Positions 36,572-45,135 of a DNA stretch of 64,000 nucleotides are shown here, piece by piece. Position 1 is the stretch's first letter. The number at the start of each line of letters is the position of its first letter. Origin of the DNA: Saccharothrix deserti (lineage in GTDB: Bacteria > Actinomycetota > Actinomycetes > Mycobacteriales > Pseudonocardiaceae). The notes beneath the pieces are model-generated. The model was not told the DNA's origin, searched no databases, and saw nothing but the letters and a program-made list of their open reading frames with translations. The translations under genes and the position numbers were made by a program. The stretch is taken from assembly GCF_009769385.1 (NCBI RefSeq), contig NZ_VKAB01000040.1:1-64000 (forward strand), read 5' to 3'.

Positions 36572-37482
36572 CGGTCGGGCGCGCCGCGCTGACCCTCTTC
36601 CTGGTGTGCCTGCTGGTCTTCCTCATCACCACCGCGCTGCCCGGTGACGCGGCCGTGATCGCCGCCGGGCAGCACGCGACGCCCGAGCGGATCGCGGAGC
36701 TGCGGGCGGCGCTCGGGCTCGACCAGCCGGTCTGGACCCGGTTCGCCGGGTGGCTCTCCGGCGCCGTGCGAGGCGACCTCGGCGTGTCACTTGTGGACGG
36801 GCGTCCGGTGGCCCCGCTGCTGTGGTCGCGGTTCACCGCGACGCTCTTCATCGCGGTGCCGGTCTGGGTGCTGGCGCTGGGCGTCGGCACGCCTGTCGCG
36901 ATGCTGCTCGGCTGGCGTGCCGACCGCGCGAGCTCCGCGCTGCTCGCCGCGATCGCCGGACTGCCGGAGGTGGTGCTGGCCGGTGGGCTCGTCGTGGTCT
37001 TCGCGACCTGGCTGGGCTGGCTGCCCGCGGTGTCGCTGGTCCCGGCGGGCGGCACCGCGGCGGACCGGCCGGAGGTGCTCGTCCTGCCGGTGTTGGCGCT
37101 CGCGCTGCCTGCGACCGCGTGGATCGCCCGCCTGTTGCGCGGCCCGGTCAGCGACGTGGTGGGCAGGCCGTTCGTCACCGACGCGCTCCTGCGCGGCGTG
37201 CCGGTGCCGACGGTGGCGGTGCGGCACGTGCTGCCGCACCTGGTCCCGCCGCTGGCGCAGGCGGGCGCGGTGCTGGCCGGGGGCGTGCTCACCGCGACGA
37301 CCGTGGTGGAGGCGGTGTTCGCCTACCCCGGCATGGGCCAGCTGCTGGCCACCGCGGTCGGCACGCGGGACAGCCCCGTGCTCCAGGGGTTGGCGGCGCT
37401 CGTGGCGGTGGTGGTGCTGATCGCGGTGCTCGCAGCCGACGCGGTGGCTGCCGTGCCGGCCGGACGGGCAGGCGCCCGATGA
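36556..37482 (+). CDS. ABC importer permease (DppB/NikB-like)
   Basis: About 308 residues with six membrane segments. Landmarks of the DppB type are ITTALPGDAA near the N-terminus, LRAALGLDQPVWTRF, and VEAVFAYPGMGQLL near the C-terminus. GTG 36556 fits the start of the first membrane helix and overlaps the lipoprotein stop by 16 bases; the frame is open further upstream, but that part lies inside the lipoprotein gene. It pairs with the permease half of the next, fused protein. Confidence 0.87.
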   Translation: MAAALTVGRAALTLFLVCLLVFLITTALPGDAAVIAAGQHATPERIAELRAALGLDQPVWTRFAGWLSGAVRGDLGVSLVDGRPVAPLLWSRFTATLFIAVPVWVLALGVGTPVAMLLGWRADRASSALLAAIAGLPEVVLAGGLVVVFATWLGWLPAVSLVPAGGTAADRPEVLVLPVLALALPATAWIARLLRGPVSDVVGRPFVTDALLRGVPVPTVAVRHVLPHLVPPLAQAGAVLAGGVLTATTVVEAVFAYPGMGQLLATAVGTRDSPVLQGLAALVAVVVLIAVLAADAVAAVPAGRAGAR

Positions 37483-39587
37483 GGACCTGGTTGCTCGTGA
37501 TGGGGCTGCTGACGGTGTCGGCGGTCGTCCTGTGCGGTGCGTGGTTCGCCCCGCACGACGTCACCGAGGTGGTCGGCGTGCCGTGGTCGGCTGAGGGCCT
37601 GCTGGGCACCGACGTGCTCGGCCGCGACGTGCTCTCCCGTCTGCTCGCCGGAGGCGCGGGACTGCTGGCCGTCGCCGTGCCCGCCGGGCTCGCGGCGAGC
37701 CTGCTCGGCACGGTCGCGGGCCTGGCCGCGACGTGGACCCCGTGGGTCGAACGCCTGGTGCTGCGAACGAGCGCGGGCATGCTCGCCGTACCGGGCCTGC
37801 TCGTGGTGCTCACGTGCGCGGTGGCACTGCCCGCGTGGGCCGCTGTGCTGGCGGGCATGGTGCTGCTCGGCACGCCGCTCTCGGCGCGCGTGGTGCACGC
37901 CGCCGCCACGCCGCTGCGCCGCGCGGGCTTCGTGCTGGCGGCAGTCGTGCGGGGCGAACGCCCACGCGCGGTGCTGATGCGCGAGCTGCTGCCCGTGGTG
38001 GGCGCGACGGTGCTCTCCGACGCCGGACTGCGCGTGGTGGCCGCGGTGCAGCTGACGGTCGCCGTGCACGCGCTCGGTCTCGGTCCGCAGCCACCCGCGC
38101 CGGACTGGGCTGTCATGATCAGGGAGAACCTGCCCGGCGTCGCGCTGAACCCGTGGTCGGTGCTCGCCCCGGCCGCGGCCGTCGCGGCGCTGACAGCCGC
38201 GCTGCTGCTCGGGCTCGACCTGCTCGGCACCCGGATCGTGCCCCGCACCGTGCCGCGCAGGCACGCGCCACCACCACCCGGCCCGTCGCGCCCGGTGACC
38301 GGTGTGGTCGAACTGCGCGGCGTGACGGTGGAGTCCGAGCCGGGGGTGCCGTTGTTCGCAGGCCTCGACCTGACCGTCGCCGAAGGCGAGATCGTCGGTG
38401 TCGTCGGCCCGTCCGGCGCCGGGAAGACCAGTCTGCTCAGGCTGCTGCTGGGCGATGTCCGGCCGGGCGCGCGGGTGGTCACGGGACAGCTGCTGTGGCA
38501 CGGGGAACCCGTGGTGTTCGGCAGCCGGGTGGCGCGGCGGTGGCGGCGCGCCCACGTCGGCCTGCTGCCACAGGACCCGGCCGCGACGCTGGATCCGTTG
38601 CGGCGCGTCGGGGCGGTGGCCCCGGCAGACGTGCTCGCCCGGCTGGGGCTCCCGTCCGACGTCGGGCGACGCCACCCGCACGCCCTGTCGGGCGGACAGG
38701 CCCAGCGGGTGGTGCTCGCCAGAGCGCTGGCGGCCGATCCCGAGCTGCTGCTGCTCGACGAACCGACCAGCGGACTGGACGCGGCGACCCGGCGTCTGGT
38801 GACCGAGGAGATCACCGCGAGGCGCCGCAGCACCGTGATCGTCACCCACGACCTGCGCTGGGCCCGGTCGGTGTGCGATCGCGTGGTCGAGCTGCGGCAC
38901 GGGGCGCTCGTACCGGTGGGGGAGACGCCCACCCGGCCGCGGGCTGCGGTCGTCGAGTTCGGTGCGCCCGTGCTGCGGCTGGAGGACGTGGCCGTCGCGC
39001 GGCGCGGCCGGGAGCTGGTGCGCGGCGTCGACCTGGAACTGCGGCGCGGTGAACTGCTCGTCCTCGTCGGTCCCTCAGGGGCGGGCAAGAGCACACTGCT
39101 GCACGCCGTGGCCGGGCTGCATCCGGTGATCGGGCGGGTCGAGGCACGCGGAACCGTGGCGCTGCTGGGCCAGGACCCGGTGGCCGAGCTGAACCCCGTG
39201 CACTCGCTGGGATCCGCTGTCGCACGGCCGCTGCGCCTGGCGGGCCTGCGGCGCCGGGAAGCACGGGACCGGGCGGTGGAGCTGCTCGCCGAGGTGGGGC
39301 TCGGACCGGAGTTCGCCGATCGCCGGCCGGGCGAGTGCTCGGGTGGACAGCGGCAACGCGCCGCGCTCGCGCGAGCGCTGGCGAGCGACCCGGACGTGCT
39401 GCTCGCCGACGAGCCGACCTCGGCGCTGGACGCGACGACCGCGGACGCGGTGCTGGAAGTGCTGGACCGACGCCGTGCCGCCGGTCTGGCGGTGTTCTTC
39501 GTGACCCACGACGAGGACGTGGCGGCCAGGGCCGACCGGGTCTTCGAGGTGGTGGACGGCCGATGTGCGGAGAGGGTGTCGACGTGA
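37479..39587 (+). CDS. Fused ABC importer: DppC-type permease + two ATPase domains
   Basis: A 702-residue protein joining three usually separate subunits. Residues 1-265 are a DppC/NikC-like permease (LLGTDVLGRDVLSRLLAG is the family hallmark). Residues ~280-490 form ATPase 1: GPSGAGKTS, LSGGQAQRVVLARAL, LLLLDEPTSGLD. Residues ~495-700 form ATPase 2: GPSGAGKST, CSGGQRQRAALARAL, LLADEPTSALD. Both nucleotide sites look intact. ATG 37479 overlaps the preceding stop (ATGA). With the lipoprotein and DppB-like permease it makes a complete importer from three polypeptides. The fusion is uncommon and fixes stoichiometry. Confidence 0.9.
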   Translation: MRTWLLVMGLLTVSAVVLCGAWFAPHDVTEVVGVPWSAEGLLGTDVLGRDVLSRLLAGGAGLLAVAVPAGLAASLLGTVAGLAATWTPWVERLVLRTSAGMLAVPGLLVVLTCAVALPAWAAVLAGMVLLGTPLSARVVHAAATPLRRAGFVLAAVVRGERPRAVLMRELLPVVGATVLSDAGLRVVAAVQLTVAVHALGLGPQPPAPDWAVMIRENLPGVALNPWSVLAPAAAVAALTAALLLGLDLLGTRIVPRTVPRRHAPPPPGPSRPVTGVVELRGVTVESEPGVPLFAGLDLTVAEGEIVGVVGPSGAGKTSLLRLLLGDVRPGARVVTGQLLWHGEPVVFGSRVARRWRRAHVGLLPQDPAATLDPLRRVGAVAPADVLARLGLPSDVGRRHPHALSGGQAQRVVLARALAADPELLLLDEPTSGLDAATRRLVTEEITARRRSTVIVTHDLRWARSVCDRVVELRHGALVPVGETPTRPRAAVVEFGAPVLRLEDVAVARRGRELVRGVDLELRRGELLVLVGPSGAGKSTLLHAVAGLHPVIGRVEARGTVALLGQDPVAELNPVHSLGSAVARPLRLAGLRRREARDRAVELLAEVGLGPEFADRRPGECSGGQRQRAALARALASDPDVLLADEPTSALDATTADAVLEVLDRRRAAGLAVFFVTHDEDVAARADRVFEVVDGRCAERVST

Positions 39588-40588
39588 GGTTCGACGACGT
39601 GTGGATCACCGGGACCGGTGGCGTGCTCGGGGAGCTGCTGCCCGTGCGGCAGGCCGTCACCGACGGCAGGTACGCGGCCGCTGACGCGGCGGAGGCGGGT
39701 ATGACGTCGGTGTCGGTGTCCGTCGAGTCGCCGCCGGAGATGGCTGTTCGCGCCGGGCGGCTCGCGCTCGGCACCGCCTCGCCCGGACTGCACCTGCACG
39801 GCGCGGCCCGCTTCCAGGGCATCGACCTGTGGTCGGCGTCCTGCTGGATCGCGAGCCGGCTGCTGCCCGGACCGCTGGCGGGGCTGTCGATGCAGGTCAA
39901 CGCGCTGTGCAACAGCGGACTCGCGGCACTGGAACTCGCCGCGACCACGCTCACCGCACGCCAGGACCTCCGTGAGGCACTGATCACCGTGGCCGACTGG
40001 TTCCCCGAGCCGGCGGTCGACCGGTGGAACCTCGACTCCGGGGTGCTGCTGGGTGACGGCGGGGCAGCGGCCGTGCTCGGCCGTGGCGGCGGACAGCTGC
40101 GGCTGCTGTCGTGCGTGTCCTGGACCGACCCGTCCCTGGAGGGGCTGCAACGGGGCAACGAGCCGTTCCACGCGGCGTCGCCCGCGGTGCTGAAGCCGCT
40201 CGTGCTGCGCCGGTTGGCCCGCGAGTTCTACGCGGTGAGCGGGCGATCCCCGGCCTCGGTGGTCGACGCGCACGTCACCGGCGTGCGCACCGTCGTCGCA
40301 CAGGCGCTCGCCGAGGCCGGGACGACGCTCGACGAGGCGCGCTGGGCCGTGCCGCCGTTCGTCGGCCGCACCTCGTTCCGCTTCGGCTACGCCCAGCCGC
40401 TCGGGCTCGACCCGGCGCGAACGCTGGTCGACCTGGGGCTGAGTACCGGCCACATGGGCGGCGTTGACCACCTGTACGCGCTGGACCACCTGCTGCGCGG
40501 CGACCTGCTCGCACCGGGGGACAAGGTCGTGCTGATCGGCGTCGGCGGCGGGTTCACCTTCTCCTGCGCGGTCCTGCAGGCCGCGTGA
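39584..40588 (+). CDS. KAS III-like (FabH family) ketoacyl synthase/acyltransferase
   Basis: A 334-residue thiolase-fold protein. The active-site cysteine is in VNALCNSGLAALE. A histidine occurs in DAHVTGV, and the C-terminal site reads LSTGHMGGVDHLYAL, where FabH has the asparagine motif. The changed Asn region recalls the acyl-transferring branch (CerJ/DpsC-like) more than true KAS III. GTG 39584 overlaps the transporter stop. It is last in the operon. No salicylate synthase or aryl-AMP ligase is seen in the locus, so this enzyme may supply or transfer the starter acyl group; this is inference. Confidence 0.8.
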   Translation: MRFDDVWITGTGGVLGELLPVRQAVTDGRYAAADAAEAGMTSVSVSVESPPEMAVRAGRLALGTASPGLHLHGAARFQGIDLWSASCWIASRLLPGPLAGLSMQVNALCNSGLAALELAATTLTARQDLREALITVADWFPEPAVDRWNLDSGVLLGDGGAAAVLGRGGGQLRLLSCVSWTDPSLEGLQRGNEPFHAASPAVLKPLVLRRLAREFYAVSGRSPASVVDAHVTGVRTVVAQALAEAGTTLDEARWAVPPFVGRTSFRFGYAQPLGLDPARTLVDLGLSTGHMGGVDHLYALDHLLRGDLLAPGDKVVLIGVGGGFTFSCAVLQAA

Positions 40589-40626
40589 GCCGCCCATTCA
40601 CTCCCTGCCAGTGACCGACTTGGCTG

Positions 40627-40676
40627 TGGTCGTGAGTGGTTTCCGTCGCTCTGGCAAGGGAAACCACTCACGACCA
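40627..40676. terminator. Bidirectional terminator between convergent operons
   Basis: An 18-bp perfect stem (arms 40,627-40,644 and 40,659-40,676, core GGTCGTGAGTGGTTTCC) with a 14-base loop lies between the KAS III stop and the oxidoreductase stop. It can end both converging transcripts. Its length and perfection are unusual. Confidence 0.85.
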
Positions 40677-40682
40677 AGGGGA

Positions 40683-41612
40683 TCAGCCGGGGATCGGCAC
40701 GTTCACGGACGAGCGGAACAGGTCCTGCTCCAGCCAGATCGCGGCTTTCGCGCCGTCCGCCGCCGCAGTGATCACGAACGGTGTCGGACCCACCAGCTCG
40801 GCCAGACGCGCGGTGTCGCCCGCGGCGTAGACGCCTGCCACCGTGGTCTGCTGCATGGCGTTGACCCGAACGCAGCCGTCCGGCAGCAGCTCGCAGCCCA
40901 GTGAGGCGGCCAGGTCTGACCGCTGCCGCGACACCGGCCGGTGGAAGACCGCGCCGCGCTCCAGCGGCGTGCCGTCGGCGAAGTGGACGATCAGCGCGTT
41001 TTGCACGCCGCCGACGCGGGTGACGGGTTCCTCGCGCACCTCGATCTTGCGGTCGGACAGCGCGGCACGCAGTTCCTCGGATACCTCCAGCGGGCCGTTC
41101 GCGCACAGCACGACGTCATCGCTGAACCGGTCTGCCACGTACAGCGCCAGCATCGCGTGCGAGAAGTCACCGCCCAGCACCGCGAGCGGTTTGCCCGCCG
41201 TCTCGAAGCCGTGGCAGAACGGGCAGTGGTACACGCCGCGCCCGAACCGCTCGGCCACCCCGTCGACCTCGGGCAGCACGTCGGCCTGGCCGCTCGCCAG
41301 CAGCAGCCGCCGGGCGCGTTCGGTCGATCCGCCCGCCAGTTCGACGGCGAAGTCGTCCGCGGTTCCGGTCACGGCCACGACGAGGTCCTCGCGGATCTCG
41401 ACGGTCGGGTAGTTCGCCAGCTCCTGGCGGCCCAGCCGCCGGAGCTCGGCGGGCGGGAAGCCGTCGCGGGAGAGGAACATGTGCATCTCCTCCGCCGGCT
41501 CGTTGCGGTAGGTGCCGCTGTCGACCACCAGCACGCGCCTGCGTTGCCTGCCCAGGGTCAGCGCGGCGTTGAGGCCGGCGGGCCCACCACCGACGACGAT
41601 CACATCGAACAC
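40683..41612 (-). CDS. FAD-dependent oxidoreductase, thioredoxin-reductase-like with CPFC
   Basis: A 309-residue two-dinucleotide-domain flavoprotein. FAD motif VVGGGPAGLNAALTLGR; redox-active CPFCHGFE at about residue 140; a second Rossmann site is present as AVLGGDFSHAMLAL; C-terminal AAGDTA. CPFCHGFE resembles the GliT/HlmI dithiol oxidases (CxxCHG) more than classical TrxR (CATC). I prefer GTG 41612 with AGAGGA upstream to TTG 41630. It lies downstream of the two ABC exporter-fold genes in the same direction. A role in oxidising thiols or thiazolidine/thiazoline rings of the product is plausible. Confidence 0.85.
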   Translation of the reverse strand: MFDVIVVGGGPAGLNAALTLGRQRRRVLVVDSGTYRNEPAEEMHMFLSRDGFPPAELRRLGRQELANYPTVEIREDLVVAVTGTADDFAVELAGGSTERARRLLLASGQADVLPEVDGVAERFGRGVYHCPFCHGFETAGKPLAVLGGDFSHAMLALYVADRFSDDVVLCANGPLEVSEELRAALSDRKIEVREEPVTRVGGVQNALIVHFADGTPLERGAVFHRPVSRQRSDLAASLGCELLPDGCVRVNAMQQTTVAGVYAAGDTARLAELVGPTPFVITAAADGAKAAIWLEQDLFRSSVNVPIPG

Positions 41613-41626
41613 GTTCGTCCTCTCGT

Positions 41627-43360
41627 TCAATTCCGCCCCGCAGCGATGCGCCAGCCACGGGCGTTTTCCCTCTGGGTCACGAAATCGGCGTACCGGCCAC
41701 CGCGCTCCAGCAACTCCTCGTGCGTGCCTGCGTCCGCGACACGACCGCCGTCGAGCACGACGATCCGGTCCGCGTTGCGCACGGTGCTGAGCCGGTGCGC
41801 GATCACGAGCAGGGTCCGTCCTCTCGCGAGCGTCGCCAGCGCGGTCGTCACGGCCGCCTCGTTCTCCGCGTCCAGCGCGGCCGTGGCCTCGTCCAGCAGC
41901 ACGATCGGGGCGTCCTTGAGCAGTGCGCGCGCGATCGCCACGCGCTGCCGCTCACCACCGGACAGCCGTGTTCCGCCTTCCCCGACCCGGGTCTGCCATC
42001 CGTCCGGCAGGCGCCGCACGATCTCGGTGACACCGGCCAGCCGCGCGGCCTCGCGCACCTCCTCCTCGCCTGCGTCGGGCCGGCCGAGGCGGATGTTGTC
42101 CTCCAGGGTCGTGTCGAACAGGTAGGTGTCCTGGAACACGGGCGCGATGAGGCCGAGCAGGTCGGCCGTGCGCAACTCGCGGACATCCGCGCCGCCCACC
42201 CGCACCGAGCCGGAGTCGACGTCGAAGAACCGCGCCACCAGGCGGACCACCGTGCTCTTGCCCGCGCCCGAGGCCCCGACCAGCGCCGTGGTGGTGCCGG
42301 GCGCGACGGTGAAGCTCACGTCGTCGAGCACCGGCCGGTCGTCGTAGCCGAAGCGGACCCGGTCGAACTCGATCGAAGGTGAGCCGAGCGGTGCCGACCG
42401 CTCGGGTTCCGGCAATGCCCGTGCGGCGAACACCGCCTCGATGCGGTCCAGCGAGCCCGCGGCCATGCGCAGTGCCGCGCCCAGCTCCGCCGCGCTGAGC
42501 AGCGGTTCGGTGAACCGGACCGCGAGCACCAGCGCCACCACGACCGCGGGCAGGTCCACGTCCGCGCCGGCCGCGAGCGCCGCGCCGAGCACCAGCAGCG
42601 CGGTGAACGCCGTCTGCACCGCCAGGACGAAGCCTGCGAGTCCGGGCAACGCCGTGCGCAGCATGCGCCGCGCCGCGTTGCGCGCGGAGACCAGCGCGTC
42701 GTCGAGGAGGGCGAACCCGTGCGCGGAGCGGCCGAACGCCCGCAGCACCGGCTGGTTGCGGGCGAACTCGACGACCTGGCCGCCCGCTTCGGCGCCGGCG
42801 GCGTCCGCGGCCTGGTCCGTGCGCTGCACCAGCCTTCCGGTCCAGCGGTGGGCCGCGATCACGACGGGTGCGGCGACGAGCGCGCCGACCGCGATCCGCC
42901 AGTCGACGAACAGCAGCACGGCGACGACGGTCGCGGGTGTGACCACCGCGTGCGCGAGCGGATCGAGCAGGTGCCCCGGCACGCCCATGACGCTCATGAC
43001 GTTCTGCGTGGCGACGCGGCCGAGCGACCCGACCCGCGTGGTGGTGAACCAGCCCAGCGGCAGCGTGACGACGTGGTCGCCGAGCCGCTCGTGCAGCACG
43101 CCGCCAAGCGCGTATCCCGCCCGCCTGCCCGCCACGACCCCTCGACTGTGCAGCAGCGCGTACGCACCGACGGCGACGGCGAGCACCGCGAGCCAGGGCC
43201 ACGCCCGCTGCGGTTCGCCCGAGACCAGCGCCCGCAGAACCGGGAGCAGCACGCCGAACGCCACGCCCTGCACGGCGGCGGCCGCACCGAGGCACCACAC
43301 GGCACGGCGCAGCTGCGTGGCCTGCCCCGGACCCATCAATGACAGCAACCGGCGGATCAC
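41627..43360 (-). CDS. ABC exporter-fold protein (YbtQ/IrtB-like)
   Basis: A 577-residue membrane-plus-ATPase protein. Six membrane helices, then an ATPase with GASGAGKST, Q-loop VFQDTYLF, signature LSGGERQRVAIARAL and IVLLDEATAALD. GTG 43360 overlaps the stop of the companion gene. Pairs of this kind in yersiniabactin (YbtP/YbtQ) and mycobactin (IrtA/IrtB) loci have exporter architecture but take up metal-siderophores. Here a second, binding-protein-dependent importer also exists, so direction cannot be told from sequence. Confidence 0.88.
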   Translation of the reverse strand: MIRRLLSLMGPGQATQLRRAVWCLGAAAAVQGVAFGVLLPVLRALVSGEPQRAWPWLAVLAVAVGAYALLHSRGVVAGRRAGYALGGVLHERLGDHVVTLPLGWFTTTRVGSLGRVATQNVMSVMGVPGHLLDPLAHAVVTPATVVAVLLFVDWRIAVGALVAAPVVIAAHRWTGRLVQRTDQAADAAGAEAGGQVVEFARNQPVLRAFGRSAHGFALLDDALVSARNAARRMLRTALPGLAGFVLAVQTAFTALLVLGAALAAGADVDLPAVVVALVLAVRFTEPLLSAAELGAALRMAAGSLDRIEAVFAARALPEPERSAPLGSPSIEFDRVRFGYDDRPVLDDVSFTVAPGTTTALVGASGAGKSTVVRLVARFFDVDSGSVRVGGADVRELRTADLLGLIAPVFQDTYLFDTTLEDNIRLGRPDAGEEEVREAARLAGVTEIVRRLPDGWQTRVGEGGTRLSGGERQRVAIARALLKDAPIVLLDEATAALDAENEAAVTTALATLARGRTLLVIAHRLSTVRNADRIVVLDGGRVADAGTHEELLERGGRYADFVTQRENARGWRIAAGRN

Positions 43361-45042
43361 GCGTGCACCGCCCACAGCGCCGCGTACCTGCCACCGGCCG
43401 CGAGCAACTCCGTGTGCCTGCCTCGTTCCACGACAACTCCTCCGTCCAGCACGACGATCTGGTCCGCATCGACCACTGTGGACAGTCGGTGCGCGATCAC
43501 CAGCACGGTCCGGCCATCGGCCAGTTCGCTGATCGCTTCCTGGATCGCGGCCTCCGATTCGGCGTCGGCGAACGCCGTCGCCTCGTCGAGCACCAGCACC
43601 GGGGTGTCGGCGAGCAGTGCCCGCGCGATCGACACGCGCTGTGCCTCGCCACCGGAGAGCCGCACGTCGTCGCCGAGAACCGTGAGATAGCCGTCCGGAA
43701 GCTCGGTGATCCGGTCGTGGATCCGCGCGGCGCGTGCCACCCGGACGACCTCGTCGAAGTCGGCGTCCGGCCGGGCGAGACGGATGTTGTCCAGCACGGT
43801 CGTGCGCAGCAGGCGCACATCCTGCAGCACGAAGCCGATCCAGCGGTAGAGCTGCGCGCTGGGCAGGTCGCGGATGTCCACGCCGTTGATCCGCACCGCT
43901 CCTTCCGGCACGTCGTGGAACCTCGCCACGAGCGCGGCCAGCGTCGACTTGCCCGATCCCGACGGCCCGACGAGTGCGGTGACGGTGCCCGGTTCGAGCA
44001 CCAGGTCGATGCCGTGCAGTACCTCGGCGCCGTCGTCGTAGCGGAACCGGACCGAGTCCAGCTCCACGCGGGCCGGGCCGAGCGGCACCTCCCGCGGGTG
44101 CGCCGGCTCGGGCAGCGGCGGCGTCGCGAGCAGGTCCTCGATCCGGCCCGTCGCGGCCCGGCCCGCCCGCAGGTCCTGGACGCTGTAGCTGATTGCCAGG
44201 GTGGGCGTGCTCAAGCCGATGCCCAGCACGACGAACGGGATCAGGTCGACGGGCGTGAGCAGACCGGCGCCGATGAGCGCGGTGCCCGCGGTCAGCACGA
44301 CGAGCAGCGCCACCAGCGGCGCCTGGGCGAGCTGGCTGCGGGTGAGCGACGGCGTCACCTGCTCCGCCCACCCGGTCACGAACGTGCCGTAGGAGCGTGC
44401 GGCGTCGCGGAACCGCCGGTGCGCCTTGCCCGTCTGGCCGAACGCCTTCACCACCGCGATCCCGTGCACGAACTCCACCACGGCGTTGTCCAGCCGCTGG
44501 GTCGCCTGGTGGTACTCCGCCATGCGCGCGGTCACGTCGCGCATGGCGCGGGCGTGCAGCAGCAGCCCCGCGCCCAGCGGCAACAGGGTGATCACCGTCA
44601 TCAGCGGGTCGATCGCGAGCAGGTAGAGCATTGAAGTCACCGGCACGACGACAGCGGTGACGAGGTCGAGCAGCGAGTGCGCCACCAGGTGGTGCAGCGC
44701 CGCGACGTCGTCGTGGACCGCTCGCTTCACCGCGCCTGAACCCCGTGCGGAGAACCAGCCGAGCGGCAGTCGGCCGAGATGGGCGGCGAGCTTGCGGCGC
44801 AGGTGCAGCTGCAGGTCGTTGTCCGCGAGGTGGGTGAGCGTCGTGGCGGCAGTGAGCAGGACCACCCGAACGGGGAGCGCGGCGACGCCGAGCATCACGT
44901 GGTGCCACCACGGGCCACCGCTGAGCAGTGCTCGACCGACTTCGGCCACGGCGACGAAGGGGACGACGCCTGCCAGCGCGGCCAGCGCCTGACAGGCGAT
45001 TCCAGTGATCAACCGGCCGTGCACCGGCCGTATCAGGATCAT
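43357..45042 (-). CDS. ABC exporter-fold protein (YbtP/IrtA-like)
   Basis: A 561-residue homologue and partner of the next protein. The membrane domain has LPLGWFSARGSGAVKR and VVKAFGQTG; the ATPase has [33 protein letters not shown] and VLVLDEATAFAD. The last motif, with AFADAES where the usual form is ALD, is typical of the siderophore-uptake branch. I prefer ATG 45042, which keeps the divergent operator in the untranslated region; an in-frame upstream start at 45,063 would overlap the box. It is transcribed away from the NRPS gene. Confidence 0.88.
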   Translation of the reverse strand: MILIRPVHGRLITGIACQALAALAGVVPFVAVAEVGRALLSGGPWWHHVMLGVAALPVRVVLLTAATTLTHLADNDLQLHLRRKLAAHLGRLPLGWFSARGSGAVKRAVHDDVAALHHLVAHSLLDLVTAVVVPVTSMLYLLAIDPLMTVITLLPLGAGLLLHARAMRDVTARMAEYHQATQRLDNAVVEFVHGIAVVKAFGQTGKAHRRFRDAARSYGTFVTGWAEQVTPSLTRSQLAQAPLVALLVVLTAGTALIGAGLLTPVDLIPFVVLGIGLSTPTLAISYSVQDLRAGRAATGRIEDLLATPPLPEPAHPREVPLGPARVELDSVRFRYDDGAEVLHGIDLVLEPGTVTALVGPSGSGKSTLAALVARFHDVPEGAVRINGVDIRDLPSAQLYRWIGFVLQDVRLLRTTVLDNIRLARPDADFDEVVRVARAARIHDRITELPDGYLTVLGDDVRLSGGEAQRVSIARALLADTPVLVLDEATAFADAESEAAIQEAISELADGRTVLVIAHRLSTVVDADQIVVLDGGVVVERGRHTELLAAGGRYAALWAVHA

Positions 45043-45056
45043 GTCGCCCAGCCTAG

Positions 45057-45083
45057 TTGACAATCGTTATCAATGTCGACAAG
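45057..45083. promoter_or_regulatory. Divergent Zur-like box between the ABC pair and the NRPS gene
   Basis: TGACAATCGTTATCA (45,058-45,072) is an imperfect 7-1-7 inverted repeat, followed by ATGTCGACA, which may be a further half-site. It lies 16 bases from ATG 45042 on one side and 64 bases from ATG 45136 on the other, so one operator can control both units. TTGACA at 45,057 and TTGATA on the other strand could be -35 elements. Confidence 0.65.
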
Positions 45084-45135
45084 GGTGAAGGGACGCCCGA
45101 TCGGGTGGGGAAGTTCTTCACGTTCTGGAGTTGTG

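Noticed and set aside
37289-40597. A 1,102-codon minus-strand open frame opposite the fused transporter and KAS III gene
   Set aside because: Same cause: its composition is Ser/Arg/Thr-rich with no motif, while the plus strand has clear ABC and thiolase-fold motifs.
40627-40676. Long hairpin as insertion-element terminal repeats
   Set aside because: The arms are separated by only 14 bases and sit exactly between two converging stop codons, so terminator is simpler.
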